From the NCBI GenBank assembly GCA_016717305.1, contig JADKFY010000002.1, positions 310,001 through 374,000 of the forward strand: a stretch of DNA of 64,000 nt, written 5' to 3'. This document shows positions 26,598 to 36,700 of the stretch, one piece after another. The translations under genes were made by a program, and so were the position numbers. Position 1 is the stretch's first letter, and each line of letters begins with the position of its first letter. This stretch comes from Flavobacteriales bacterium (GTDB lineage: Bacteria > Bacteroidota > Bacteroidia > Flavobacteriales_F > PHOS-HE28). Under the pieces are notes generated by a model. It worked only from the letters and a program-made list of their open reading frames with translations, had not been told where the DNA came from and did not search any database.

Positions 26598-27350
26598 TTA
26601 CTCACCCGTCCAGTTCCCTGCCGTGCTCACCTTTTCCAAGTTGCCTACGAAAAGGGTGTCTCCCTTCACCATGGGCTGCGGGTCCTTCACTTGGAACACG
26701 GACATGTTACGGCCGCTGGAGTTCACCATGCCGGATCTCAGGATGAACGGTTTATTGCTCACCGGTGAATTGATGAACGTGTTCACATCGAACGGATACA
26801 GCCGCTCGCTGGCCAAGCGGGGAGCCAGGAACAGCGAATCCAACGCGGGCGCCATGATGGTATCGCGAACGATGATCTTCAGGTCCAAGGCTTCCTGTTC
26901 AGTCAGCGTATCCGGTACTTGACCGATCGCCTTCACCATGGGAATGGTACCGCTGCGCACGAATTCCTGAAGGGCTTGGAGGTTCCCAGAGTAGGCACCA
27001 TTCGCTTGTTTGAATCCGATCTCGGCCGTCCGCATGTCCTTCAATGCTTGGATCAGTTTGCGGTCGCTCTTCAATTTGCGTTCGTTGAACTCGATCACTT
27101 TCTCAACAGAGCGGTAGTTGAGGTAGGCCAAGCCGACAGCGACCACAGCGAACACGATCCCGATCACCATGCCCACCTGGCGGCCAATGATGCCCATCTG
27201 GAGCAGCAGGGAAATGATACCGGCCAACAGTGCGAGGCCGGCCCCTAGGAGCACCATCCCGTTCTGGCCTTGCATGGCACCAATGATCAATAAGGCACCC
27301 CCGACCACGATCAGGAGCACTGGGAAAATATAACTGGCGAGATTCTTCAT
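26598..27350 (-). CDS. Membrane protein of unknown function with three N-terminal helices
   Basis: 250-aa protein not recognised as a known family. Residues 1-80 hold three hydrophobic helices (IFPVLLIVVGGALLIIGAM; GMVLLGAGLALLAGIISLLL; VGMVIGIVFAVVAVGLAYLN). A coiled-coil-like stretch follows (FNERKLKSDRKLIQALKDMR), then a soluble domain of about 140 aa with DTIMAPALDSLFLAPRLASERLYP and VKDPQPMVKGDTLFVGN. It would anchor in the inner membrane with the C-terminal domain exposed on one side. Its own -7 box is at 27382-27389. It faces the divergent helicase gene at 27423. Function cannot be given. Confidence 0.7.
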   Translation of the reverse strand: MKNLASYIFPVLLIVVGGALLIIGAMQGQNGMVLLGAGLALLAGIISLLLQMGIIGRQVGMVIGIVFAVVAVGLAYLNYRSVEKVIEFNERKLKSDRKLIQALKDMRTAEIGFKQANGAYSGNLQALQEFVRSGTIPMVKAIGQVPDTLTEQEALDLKIIVRDTIMAPALDSLFLAPRLASERLYPFDVNTFINSPVSNKPFILRSGMVNSSGRNMSVFQVKDPQPMVKGDTLFVGNLEKVSTAGNWTGE

Positions 27351-27381
27351 CGCTATGGCGTACGGTATGGTCTGAAGCGCT

Positions 27382-27389
27382 CAAAAGTA
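27382..27389 (-). promoter_or_regulatory. -7 box TACTTTTG upstream of the 250-aa membrane protein
   Basis: Near-perfect TAnnTTTG on the minus strand, 31 nt before the ATG at 27350. In contrast to the leaderless cases this gives a 5' leader of about 25 nt. Confidence 0.5.
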
Positions 27390-27422
27390 AGATAAATTCA
27401 CCCCGGCACTTGAGCCCTTCAT

Positions 27423-28900
27423 TTGCGCAATTGCACCGGTCCTCGGATCAGTGGAACCAATTTGACCGCAACCCCCAACGACAATTTCCACGAACGGCTC
27501 TTACGGGCCCTCGTCCACACGCCCACTGCGGGGCAGGAACGGGCTGCCGTTGCCTTGGAGCGCTTGTTGGCCACCCCGAAAGAGCATGCCACCTTAGTAT
27601 TGAAGGGCTACGCGGGCACCGGAAAGACCACCTTGGTGGGCGCCTTGGTACAGGTGTTGGCGGCCCAACGCAGACCGGTCATACTGCTGGCCCCAACAGG
27701 CCGTGCCGCCAAGGTCTTGAGTGCTTACGCAGGTCGAAGTGCCTCCACCATTCACCGGCGTATCTACCGGATCTCGGGGGAAGGGGTCGCCGGCCCGGGC
27801 AGCATGATGGTGTCACCGAACAAGGATGCAGATGCCCTGTTCATCGTGGACGAGGCTTCCATGATCGGGCGTGGTGGCTTGGGTGAAGGACCCTTCGGTG
27901 GACGCGATCTGTTGCAGGACCTGTTCGAGCACGTTTTCAGTGCACCGCGCACCAAGTTGCTGGTGATCGGCGATCCGGCCCAGTTACCGCCGGTGGGCAG
28001 TGATAAGAGCCCGGCATTGGATGTGAAGGAACTCGCCGCTTTTGGTTTGACAGCTGGAGCCTTGGAAATGACGGATGTGGTGCGGCAGGCCGAAGGGTCC
28101 GGGATCTTGACCAATGCCACCGCTTTGCGTGGGATCTTGGGTGAAAAGGAACCCATGCCACTATTCACCATGGGCTTTCCGGATGTGATCCGCCTAACGG
28201 GCCACGATCTTCAAGATGCGTTGGAGACAGCCTACGCACAGGACGGCGATGATGAAGTGTGCGTGATCTGCCGTAGCAACAAGCGTGCGTACCAGTACAG
28301 CATGCAGGTGCGCACCCGCATCCATGGGTACGAGGAAGAGCTCTGCTCCGGCGACCGGTTGATGGTGGTCAAGAACAACTACTTCTGGGCTGGCAAGAAC
28401 GGCAAACCGGAACTGATCGCCAACGGGGAACCCATCGTTGTGAAACGGGTTCACGGCACCGAAGAGAAGCACGGACTGCGGTTCGCGGACATCACCGCCG
28501 GTTGGTGGACGGGCTTGGAAGAGCGCGAATTGGAAGTGAAGGTGATGCTGGATGTACTCGCCACGGAAAGTCCCGCCATGCCCGGTGGGCAGATCAAACT
28601 GTTGCGCCAAGCCTTGTTCAACAGCTACACCGCGCCCACCAAAGCCGAACGCTACCGCCTTTTGCGCGAGGACCATACGCCCAAGCCTTACAGATCAAAT
28701 ACGCCTACGCTGTAACCGCCCACAAAGCCCAAGGCGGACAATGGAACACGGTCTTCGTGGACCAAGGCTACATCACCGCCGAAATGATGGATGCCGAATA
28801 CGTCCGCTGGTTCTACACTGCCATCACCCGCGCCGGAAAGCGCTTGTACTTGCTCAACTTCCACCCGATGTTCTATGGCGAAGAAGGAGGGGAGGAATGA
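27423..28900 (+). CDS. RecD/Pif1-like ATP-dependent DNA helicase (one frameshift)
   Basis: Superfamily 1 helicase. Walker A is LKGYAGTGKTTLVGAL, motif II is FIVDEASM, motif III is LLVIGDPAQLPPVG, motif V is YAYAVTAHKAQGGQW and motif VI is WFYTAITRAGKRLY. The open frame ends at 28715 after LLREDHTPKPYRSN, but motifs V and VI continue in another frame to 28900. One missing C at 28673-28674 (CCC read as CC) explains it; the restored protein is 492 aa, full length for this Bacteroidota family. The start is TTG at 27423; a TTG further inside (MTATPNDNF) is an alternative. A role in recombination or repair is inferred. Loss of motif V/VI would inactivate it if the shift is real. Confidence 0.88.
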
Positions 28901-28902
28901 TC

Positions 28903-28954
28903 CTGGGTCTTGGTTCTTGTGACTTGATCCTTGTGTCTTGTGCCTTGGTTCTAC
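28903..28954. repeat. 3'-end word repeat (CTTGTGTCTTG family)
   Basis: Between the convergent helicase (stop at 28900) and phosphopantetheinyl transferase (28955) genes the whole gap is made of variants of CTTGTGACTTG and CTTGTGTCTTG. Confidence 0.6.
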
Positions 28955-29719
28955 CTACACCCCGAACATCCGCACTTCCCCAACCGCATGCTCCACTGCC
29001 AAGCTGATCAAGTGTTCATCTCCCACGCTCCATGTACGCACATGGTACTCGTCGGTGGCCATGGCGATGAATTCCGGGTGGGTGATCCTTAATTCGTTCA
29101 CTGGTGCATTCACGCGCAGCAGATGTAGATCATCCATGATGCCGACACCACTGGCTTTTAGCACGGCTTCCTTGCGGGTCCAGAACTCCAAAAAGCGGCG
29201 CTTACCATCGGGCGCTTCATCAATGGCCGCGATCTCTTCCGTGGTGAAATAGTGTTGGCCTACTTCCACATGGTGGACTTTGCGTGAAGTGGTTTCGATG
29301 TCCACTCCAACCTCTCGCTCCTTAGAGACGGCGATCGCCACGGCATCCTTGGTATCGCTGATGTTGAACCGAAGGGGATGCCCTTCCAGAAATGGTTTGC
29401 CGTAACGGCCTCGGCTGAATGACAGACTTGCAGGTGCGCACAGTAGATAGGTTCCGAGTACTTCGCGAAGCCATCCGTGTCCTAAAAGGAACCGTTCACG
29501 ATCCACCTCGAACCGGAACCGCGCCATGCGTTCCTTTTCTGTTGGATCCAAGGTGGCGTGGTATGCTTCGGCTCTCGGGAGCAGGTCGGCCAACGTGGCG
29601 GTCCACACGGCGATGTGATCGGTGGGTTCCGTTGGTATTGCTGCACGTTCCGGCGATCCGATGAACGGTCCTTCGCAGAACACCGTCAGTTTTCGGCCGG
29701 TCAGCACGTCATCTTTCAT
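28955..29719 (-). CDS. 4'-phosphopantetheinyl transferase (Sfp type)
   Basis: 254-aa enzyme that adds phosphopantetheine from CoA to carrier-domain serines. Motifs are the Mg-binding GVDIETTSR and the later FWTRKEAVLKASGVGI, at the usual spacing, plus the CoA-phosphate region FSRGRYGKPFL and FNISDTKDA. It starts at 29719 (MKDDVLTGRK); ORF extension to 29908 would overlap the NRPS stop. The stop of the NRPS gene is 35 nt upstream, so the two are one operon. It would activate the three carrier domains of the assembly line (Ser554 and Ser1561 of the hybrid, Ser1033 of the NRPS). Confidence 0.9.
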   Translation of the reverse strand: MKDDVLTGRKLTVFCEGPFIGSPERAAIPTEPTDHIAVWTATLADLLPRAEAYHATLDPTEKERMARFRFEVDRERFLLGHGWLREVLGTYLLCAPASLSFSRGRYGKPFLEGHPLRFNISDTKDAVAIAVSKEREVGVDIETTSRKVHHVEVGQHYFTTEEIAAIDEAPDGKRRFLEFWTRKEAVLKASGVGIMDDLHLLRVNAPVNELRITHPEFIAMATDEYHVRTWSVGDEHLISLAVEHAVGEVRMFGV

Positions 29720-29754
29720 CAGGACAAAGATCCAACATTCAAACCGGAGCCAGC

Positions 29755-32700
29755 CTATGCCACCACGGACTTGGCGCGTTGCATCACTTCCTGGATCGCC
29801 AGTTCGATCTGTTGGGCCACCACTTGCACATGGGGCTCGGAGATCATTGTAAAGTGCGTTCCGGGGCAGCGGCGCAGTTGTATGTTGCCTTTGATATAAT
29901 CCTTCCACCCCTTGTCCATAGTACCAGGGGAACCTCCGGCCTTAATTATGGTGAGATCGCCGGGGTAGGGCACCATCTCGTACTGATAGGTAGCACGGTC
30001 GTAGGTGTCGATCACGTTGAAATTGCGCAGCCAAGGTGGAAGCGGTTCATTCCGGAGATGGTAGAATTTCACCAAACCTCGCATCACCAGGTTCTTCAGG
30101 GGTCCATAGAACTTCTGTTCGGCCCGCATGACCGCGGCGTATGGCTCTGGGGCGTATGTGTCCAAGAGGATCACCATGGGAACACTCTCTCCGTTGTTGA
30201 CGAACTGCCTTGCTATCTCGAAGGCGACGATCCCGCCGAAGGAGTACCCGCACAGGATGTAAGGACCGTGCGGTCGTTCCTTCTTTATTTCCGCGATATA
30301 CCGGGCGGCGATGCTTTCCACGGTCCTATGTGGAATGGGGAGTCCATCATCCCCTTGATGGCTTACACCATAGAAGGGCTGATCGGATCCGAGGTATTTC
30401 GGTAGGAACATGTTCGCTTCGTCGCCATGGATACAGAACAACGGAATACGCGAGCCGTTGGGCTGGATCGGCAACAGATGTTCGTATCGTACTTGCGGAC
30501 GGTTCGACGTCAACAGTTCCGCCATCTGCGCGATGGTGGGCGCAAGGAACATCTGGTTGAATGGGATGGCCTGGCCGAATTGCTGTTCCACTTGGGTCAG
30601 GATCTGGATTCCCAGAAGTGAATGGCCTCCAACCTCGAAGAAGTTATCGTGGATGCTCAGGTCCATTGTCCCCAAAGCCTTGCCCCAGATCGCAGCCAGT
30701 GCTTTTTCGATGGCGTTCCGCGGTGCCACGTGTTTCGTCACCATGCTCAAGTTCCGCAGTTCAGGCAAGGGCAGGAGCTTCTTGTCCACCTTGCCGTTCG
30801 GGTTCAGTGGGAGTGCACGGAGCGCAACGAAGAACGCGGGCACCATGAAGCTTGGAAGTTGTGCGGCCAAATGGCTCTTGAGGCCTGCCAAGAATTCACT
30901 CCGGAATTCGGCATTGGTCTCCGGGTCGATCCCAGGTACAACGTAGGCGACCAGTTGCTGATCACCGGGCAGGTCGCGCCGCGCCATAACGAGCCTGTCC
31001 TTTACACCAGGATAGGTGCTGATGGCATTTTCGATCTCCCCCAATTCGATCCGGAAACCACGCACCTTCACTTGATCGTCGGCCCTACCGATGAATTCGA
31101 TAGCGCCCTTGTTGGACCACCTTACGAGGTCGCCGCTGCGGTACATGCGCGTTCCTTCCCCACGGAACGGGTCAGGCAGGAAGCGTTCGGCGGTGAGTTC
31201 CGGGCGCTCCCAGTAGCCCATCGCAACACCGTCGCCACCACAATACAGTTCACCCTTTGCCCCGACCGGAACAGGTTCCAGTTGCTCGTCAAGTATGTAC
31301 AGGAACGTGTTGTTGATCGGTTTGCCGATGGGGACCTGGCGGCCGATGTCCGACTCGCTATTGATCGGGTGGAAAGAACTGTAGGTGGTGTTCTCGGTAG
31401 GACCGTACATGTTGTTGAGCACACCTGGGCCAAGCACATCGAGGGCCTTCCTGATGTGGGGGAGGCTCATCACCTCACCTCCTGTCAGGATGCACTTCAA
31501 TCCTTTGAGACGATCTACGTGTTCGTCCACCAGCACGTTGAAGAGACCGGTCGTGATGAACATGATGTTCACGCCGTATCGCTCGATGGTATCGGTCACC
31601 TCGCGCAGGGTCGGTTTGGATTGTGGTTGAAGTACCAACCGACCGCCGTTCAACAAGGCGCCCCATAGCTCGAAGGTGCTCGCATCGAACGAGACATTGC
31701 TAAGCTGGGTGATCACGGCATCCGGTCCGAAAGGTGCATAGTTCTGCTCTTTCACGAGCCGCACGATGCCCTTGTGCGGGACCACCACTCCTTTCGGCTT
31801 TCCCGTTGAACCGCTCGTATACATGATGTACGCTGCTCCATCGGGAGTGTCGAGCGGTGGGTGAACCTCCGCATTGACCGAAGGGAGGGGAGCACCGTCG
31901 AGAAGGATGATATGGGCACTGTGCGCAGGCAACTTGTCCTTCAGGTCGCCTTGTGTCACAATCACCTTGAGCCGTACATCGTCCATCAGCAGTCGCAGGC
32001 GCTCCAGTGGGTAATTGTGGTCCAAGGGAACGAATGCAGCGCCGGCGCGAAGGATAGCCAGTTGGGCTTCCACCATACCGAAGTCACGTTCGCAACACAA
32101 TCCCACGAGATCACCCGGCTTCACACCACGTTGCTTTAGCAGGGCCGTGCGCGCAACGACCCGCTCATGGAGCTCCGCATAGGTCAGCTCCTGGTCGATG
32201 TGGTTCAGTGCGACCTTGTTCGGGAATTGCTGCACGACCCCATCGAACAGCATGTTCACGCTCTTATCGGCCGGGTACTCCACAGCAGTTCCTTGCCATT
32301 CCACGGGTACGGGAACGCGCTCGGTGCCAAGTTCCTCGTCGCCGATAAGCTCGGCGATGGTGGCACCGGGTTGGGCGGTTATCCGGTCCAATAAATTCGT
32401 GAATTGGACGATCCACCCGTTGATCGTGGAGGGATCGAACAAGTCGGTGTTATAACTCCATTCCAGAACAAGTTCATCCGCGTTCCCAGTGGCGTTCATG
32501 AACAACTCGAATTGCTCGTACCGTCTCGGATTACTGATGAACCGGTGCTTCAGGTCCGCGAACGACACACCATCGTCCATGTTCATATCGACATTGAAGA
32601 CGACCGGTGCAAGGGGTATGTGGCCCGGTTCCCGTTTGACCTTCAGGGTACGTACGAGCGTTCCGAACGTGTACTTCTGGTTTTCGAATGCGTCGAGCAC

Positions 32701-33717
32701 GGCAGTCCTGCGCGACTTCAAGTGGTCCTTGAAGGTCACGTCCTCTTCGACCGTGGATCGAAGCGCCAACAGGTTCACGCAGTGGCCCACGAGGTCCTTC
32801 ATGTCGTAGTCGCTCTGGCCTGCAGCTGGAATACCAACGCACATGTCGCGGTCTCCGGTCAATTTGTGGATGAACAGCTCGAAACAGGTGAGGAGCGTGG
32901 TCACGAAACTCGCCCCGTTCCGTGTTGCCGTTTCCCGCAGGCGTTGTACAAGAGCGGGTTCCAAGACCAGGTCAATGCGATCACCGGCGAAAGACTTCAA
33001 ACGAGGTCGTGGCCTGTCCGTTGGCAATTCCACCCTTGGTAGGGGCCTCTTGAACAGGTCCAGCCAGTATTTCTCAACTTCTCCGTGCGCTAGACTTTTT
33101 TCGAAGTCCATTTGCGCGATCGCATATTCACTGAACCGATGGACCCGAGGTAGCTGGGGTTCCGAGTTCGTTCCATAAGCGGTGTACAACCGACTGATAT
33201 CCGCCATGATGATACCTAGGCTCCAACCATCCACCAGAACGTGGTGTCCGGTTATCCGGAACATGTGATCGTTCCCGGTCAGTTTGACCAACATCAGTCT
33301 GAGCACTGGGCCGTTCAACAGGTCGAAGGGAGTGGACATATCGGTTCTTGCGAGCGACTTCAGCTCCTCCTGTTGCCCTTCGATCGTTTTGGCGGACAGG
33401 TCGATGAACGCTGGTCGTATGTCATTTCGGTCCTGGATGATCACATGCAGGCCATCTGCACTGATGCAACCGCGCAAGGCCTCATGGCGTTGCACCAAGG
33501 CGACCACAGCATGTTCCAATGCGTTCTTGTCCAGTACACCGGTCAATTCCAACGAAACGGATTCGTTGTATGCGCACGATGCATCGGCCCCCATGCTGGA
33601 GGCAATGAACACTTCGCGTTGTGCTTCGGTGGTGGGCACGATCCGTTCGATCGTCGGTCCGTTGAACGGATCGAAATCGACCGGAGTGAAGCGGTTTTCA
33701 GGAATGAATTTTTCCAT
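29755..33717 (-). CDS. Nonribosomal peptide synthetase C-A-PCP-TE
   Basis: 1320-aa single-module termination NRPS. Condensation domain about 22-455 with catalytic His158-His159-x-x-x-Asp163-Gly164 (HHVLVDG). Adenylation domain about 490-975 with P-loop YTSGSTGKPKGVV and the NPNGKVDKK lysine motif. My hand alignment to GrsA gives pocket residues D-A-F-T-L-G-M-T-Y, which is near codes for branched hydrophobic residues (Val/Ile type); this is low certainty. Carrier domain with Ser1033 (GGHSLL). Thioesterase about 1088-1310 with GYSFGG Ser1159, Asp1186 and His1288. It lies 39 nt after the hybrid stop and 35 nt before the phosphopantetheinyl transferase. The N-terminus (IVPTTEAQREVF) is the standard C-domain entry. 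Confidence 0.93.
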   Translation of the reverse strand: MEKFIPENRFTPVDFDPFNGPTIERIVPTTEAQREVFIASSMGADASCAYNESVSLELTGVLDKNALEHAVVALVQRHEALRGCISADGLHVIIQDRNDIRPAFIDLSAKTIEGQQEELKSLARTDMSTPFDLLNGPVLRLMLVKLTGNDHMFRITGHHVLVDGWSLGIIMADISRLYTAYGTNSEPQLPRVHRFSEYAIAQMDFEKSLAHGEVEKYWLDLFKRPLPRVELPTDRPRPRLKSFAGDRIDLVLEPALVQRLRETATRNGASFVTTLLTCFELFIHKLTGDRDMCVGIPAAGQSDYDMKDLVGHCVNLLALRSTVEEDVTFKDHLKSRRTAVLDAFENQKYTFGTLVRTLKVKREPGHIPLAPVVFNVDMNMDDGVSFADLKHRFISNPRRYEQFELFMNATGNADELVLEWSYNTDLFDPSTINGWIVQFTNLLDRITAQPGATIAELIGDEELGTERVPVPVEWQGTAVEYPADKSVNMLFDGVVQQFPNKVALNHIDQELTYAELHERVVARTALLKQRGVKPGDLVGLCCERDFGMVEAQLAILRAGAAFVPLDHNYPLERLRLLMDDVRLKVIVTQGDLKDKLPAHSAHIILLDGAPLPSVNAEVHPPLDTPDGAAYIMYTSGSTGKPKGVVVPHKGIVRLVKEQNYAPFGPDAVITQLSNVSFDASTFELWGALLNGGRLVLQPQSKPTLREVTDTIERYGVNIMFITTGLFNVLVDEHVDRLKGLKCILTGGEVMSLPHIRKALDVLGPGVLNNMYGPTENTTYSSFHPINSESDIGRQVPIGKPINNTFLYILDEQLEPVPVGAKGELYCGGDGVAMGYWERPELTAERFLPDPFRGEGTRMYRSGDLVRWSNKGAIEFIGRADDQVKVRGFRIELGEIENAISTYPGVKDRLVMARRDLPGDQQLVAYVVPGIDPETNAEFRSEFLAGLKSHLAAQLPSFMVPAFFVALRALPLNPNGKVDKKLLPLPELRNLSMVTKHVAPRNAIEKALAAIWGKALGTMDLSIHDNFFEVGGHSLLGIQILTQVEQQFGQAIPFNQMFLAPTIAQMAELLTSNRPQVRYEHLLPIQPNGSRIPLFCIHGDEANMFLPKYLGSDQPFYGVSHQGDDGLPIPHRTVESIAARYIAEIKKERPHGPYILCGYSFGGIVAFEIARQFVNNGESVPMVILLDTYAPEPYAAVMRAEQKFYGPLKNLVMRGLVKFYHLRNEPLPPWLRNFNVIDTYDRATYQYEMVPYPGDLTIIKAGGSPGTMDKGWKDYIKGNIQLRRCPGTHFTMISEPHVQVVAQQIELAIQEVMQRAKSVVA

Positions 33718-33756
33718 ATCGAGGCGCTTGGTGGCAAGCGTTTGGGAGAGGCTATT

Positions 33757-36700
33757 CTATTGTTCTTCGTTTTCCAGCTGTAGGTACTTACCGTTGCGAT
33801 CGGGGTCGGGTACGAACCAGGCGGGTAATCCTTTCGGTGTGCGCCCCATACGTGCGCCTGGCACCGGAGGTTCCATCGCGCTGATCACCCGTTCGCTCCA
33901 TTTGCGCGTGTGTCCGTTCAATGAACTGTTCACGATCTCGATCGGGTAGGTATGCTCCGGCATGAAGCCCGATGCACGCAATTCAACGCAGGTCTTCTCC
34001 ACCGTTGCGATGATGAATTCAATGTCCGCTTCGCTATGCGCTGTGGTGATGAAGTGCGGAAAGTCGAGCACATGCACACCGTGGTAACGCATCAGTAGAA
34101 AGAACAATTCAGTGTAGTTCACACTTTCGTCGTACTTCGTTTTGAAAGCACTTCCGAAGTTCACCCAACGGTAGGGGAGTTGGTACTTGTCAAAGAGGCC
34201 GTTCACGCGGACGACCATTTCCTCCGTCGTGGTGTTGAGTCGTTCCTGCAACGCTGGACCTTTCTCCTTCATATGGACCAATGCGGCTTTCGCGGCGGCC
34301 ATGGTCAATGGGTGGCGAACGAACGTTCCGGCGAAGTAGGTCACGCCACTTGGCGGTACGCTGTCATCACCGAATTGCCAATCGCCTCCGTCCAAGGCGT
34401 CCATCCACTTGCTCTTGCCGATCATGGCACCGATGGGCAAACCGCCACCGATGACCTTGCCGTACGTGCCAATATCCGCGGTTATCCCGAAAAGGGCTTG
34501 GGCACCATTCGGATGCATCCGGAAGCCGGTGATCACTTCATCGAAGATCAATGCGGTCTCGTGCTTTTCGGTGATCGCACGCACTTCCCGCAAGAAATCC
34601 ACAGGCCGGAATTCCATGCGTCGGCTCTGCACCGGCTCCACTAGCACAGCGGCTGCTTCATGGCAACGTTGCTTGATGATCTCCAAACTTTCCGGTGTTC
34701 CGTAGTCCAGGATCAACATGTTCTCCACGGCTTCGGGCATGATGCCGGGTGCGCCGGGATAGCTCTTCTTGCTCTTGCTGCCACGGATGATCACCTCGTC
34801 ATTGATACCGTGGTAACTACCACTGAATGCGATGATCAAATGCCTTCCGGTCACCGTTCTTGCCATACGCATGGCTCCCAGCACGGCCTCGCTACCGGTG
34901 TTGCACACGGCGGCACGTTCACCACCGGTGAGTTCGCAAAGCAGTTTGGAAACATCGGCCGCAAGCGGATGCATCGGTCCTATCTCGATCCCTGCATCCA
35001 GCTGTTTGTGGCATTCCTTCTTGATGAATTCCGGCATATAGCCGAACATGGAAGAACCGAAACCGCTGAGGATGTCCACGTATTCGTTTCCGTCCAGGTC
35101 CCACAGATGGCAACCTACACTGCGGTCCACCACTACTTGGTACACGAGTTCCTTGGTCTGTGGCTTGAAGCCGGTGACCACGCGCGGATCCGCCATTTCC
35201 TTGCGGTTCTCTTGCGTGAAGGCTTTGCTCTTCGCGGTCTTCGCCACGTAGCGATCCACGAAGGCGTTGAACCAAGCACGTTGTTCCGGGGTGAAGTCGT
35301 CCACCTTTTCCTTTACGATCCGTGCTTGCGCGCCGAATACTTTCTTCAGCTCCGGCGCATCTTCATAGGCTGAGGTGCTAGGGTCAGGTGATCCTGCCTC
35401 CTGCACTTTGCTAACTGGTCCTGCCTCTTGCACATTGCCACCTGCCCCTGCTAATGCCTCTTGAACATGCGGCAACAAATGATCGGCCAATTTGTCCAAG
35501 TTCGGTAGTTGCTCGTTCAGCTGGCGGAAGGAGATCTTCACACCGAATTTCCGGCTGAGCGATGTCGCCACTTGGGTAAGGAACAACGAGTCCAATCCCA
35601 TTTCCAGGAAGGTCTCTTCGTTGTTGACTTCGGCCAATTCAAGGCCCGAACTTTCCTCCAATAACGTCTTGATGCGTTGGATCAATTGCTCCTTGGGTGG
35701 AAGGTTGGCATCCGCACTTTCCGGAACGGGCGCTTCGCTCGCGGTTGATGCAATGGCACGACCACCATCGGCCACCAGGGCCACGGGATCCACCCAATGA
35801 CGGATCCGCTCGAAGGCATAGGTCGGCATGGGAATGCGATGGCGCACTTCACGCTCGTAGAACGCATCGCGATCGATCAACACGCCACTTTGCCACAACC
35901 CTCCGACGGCTTTCAACAGAGCAGCAAGTTCAGCGCCATTCCCTGCTTCGGGACCCAAGGACGATACGGCGACTTGACGTTTAGCGTCGGCACTTTGCTG
36001 GCGAGCAAGTGTAGTTGCGGTAGTACGTGGGCCCACTTCGAGCATGACGCGATCACCTTGTTCCCATCCGAACTTCACGGCTTGTGCAAAACGGACCGTA
36101 GCACGCAGATGTCCGCTCCAGTATTCGCTGGACATGGCCTCATCGTCCTTCAACCAATCAGCGGTAACCGTACTGATGATCGGGATGCGCGGCGCGTTGA
36201 GCACCACGTTGTCCACAATGCGTTCGTAAGGCACCACCATGGGGTCCATCATGGGGCTGTGGAAGGCGTGGCTGGTCATCAACAATTTGCAATTGATGTC
36301 CTCCTTCTCCAATTCGACTTGCAGTTTTGCGATCGCCTCGTGCGGTCCACTGGCCACGCTGAGTTGCGGCCCGTTGTTGGCGGCGATGCTGCATCCTGTC
36401 GGCAGGCGCTTGGCGATATCCGCTTCAGCTGCGCGAATGCTCAACATGGAACCGCTCGGCAACGCCTGCATCATTTTGCCTCGGTTCGCCACGAGGGTGA
36501 CCGCATCCTTGAGCGAGAACACACCTGCCAAACAAGCGGCTGCGAACTCGCCGATGCTGTGGCCCATCATGGCCTCGGGTACAATGCCCCAATGCATCCA
36601 CAATTTGGCCAAGCTGTAATGCATGGTGAAGAGCGATGCCTGCGTGTACACCGTTTGCTTCAACTGTTCGGCAACTTCCTCTTCCTTGCCTTTCGAGGGG

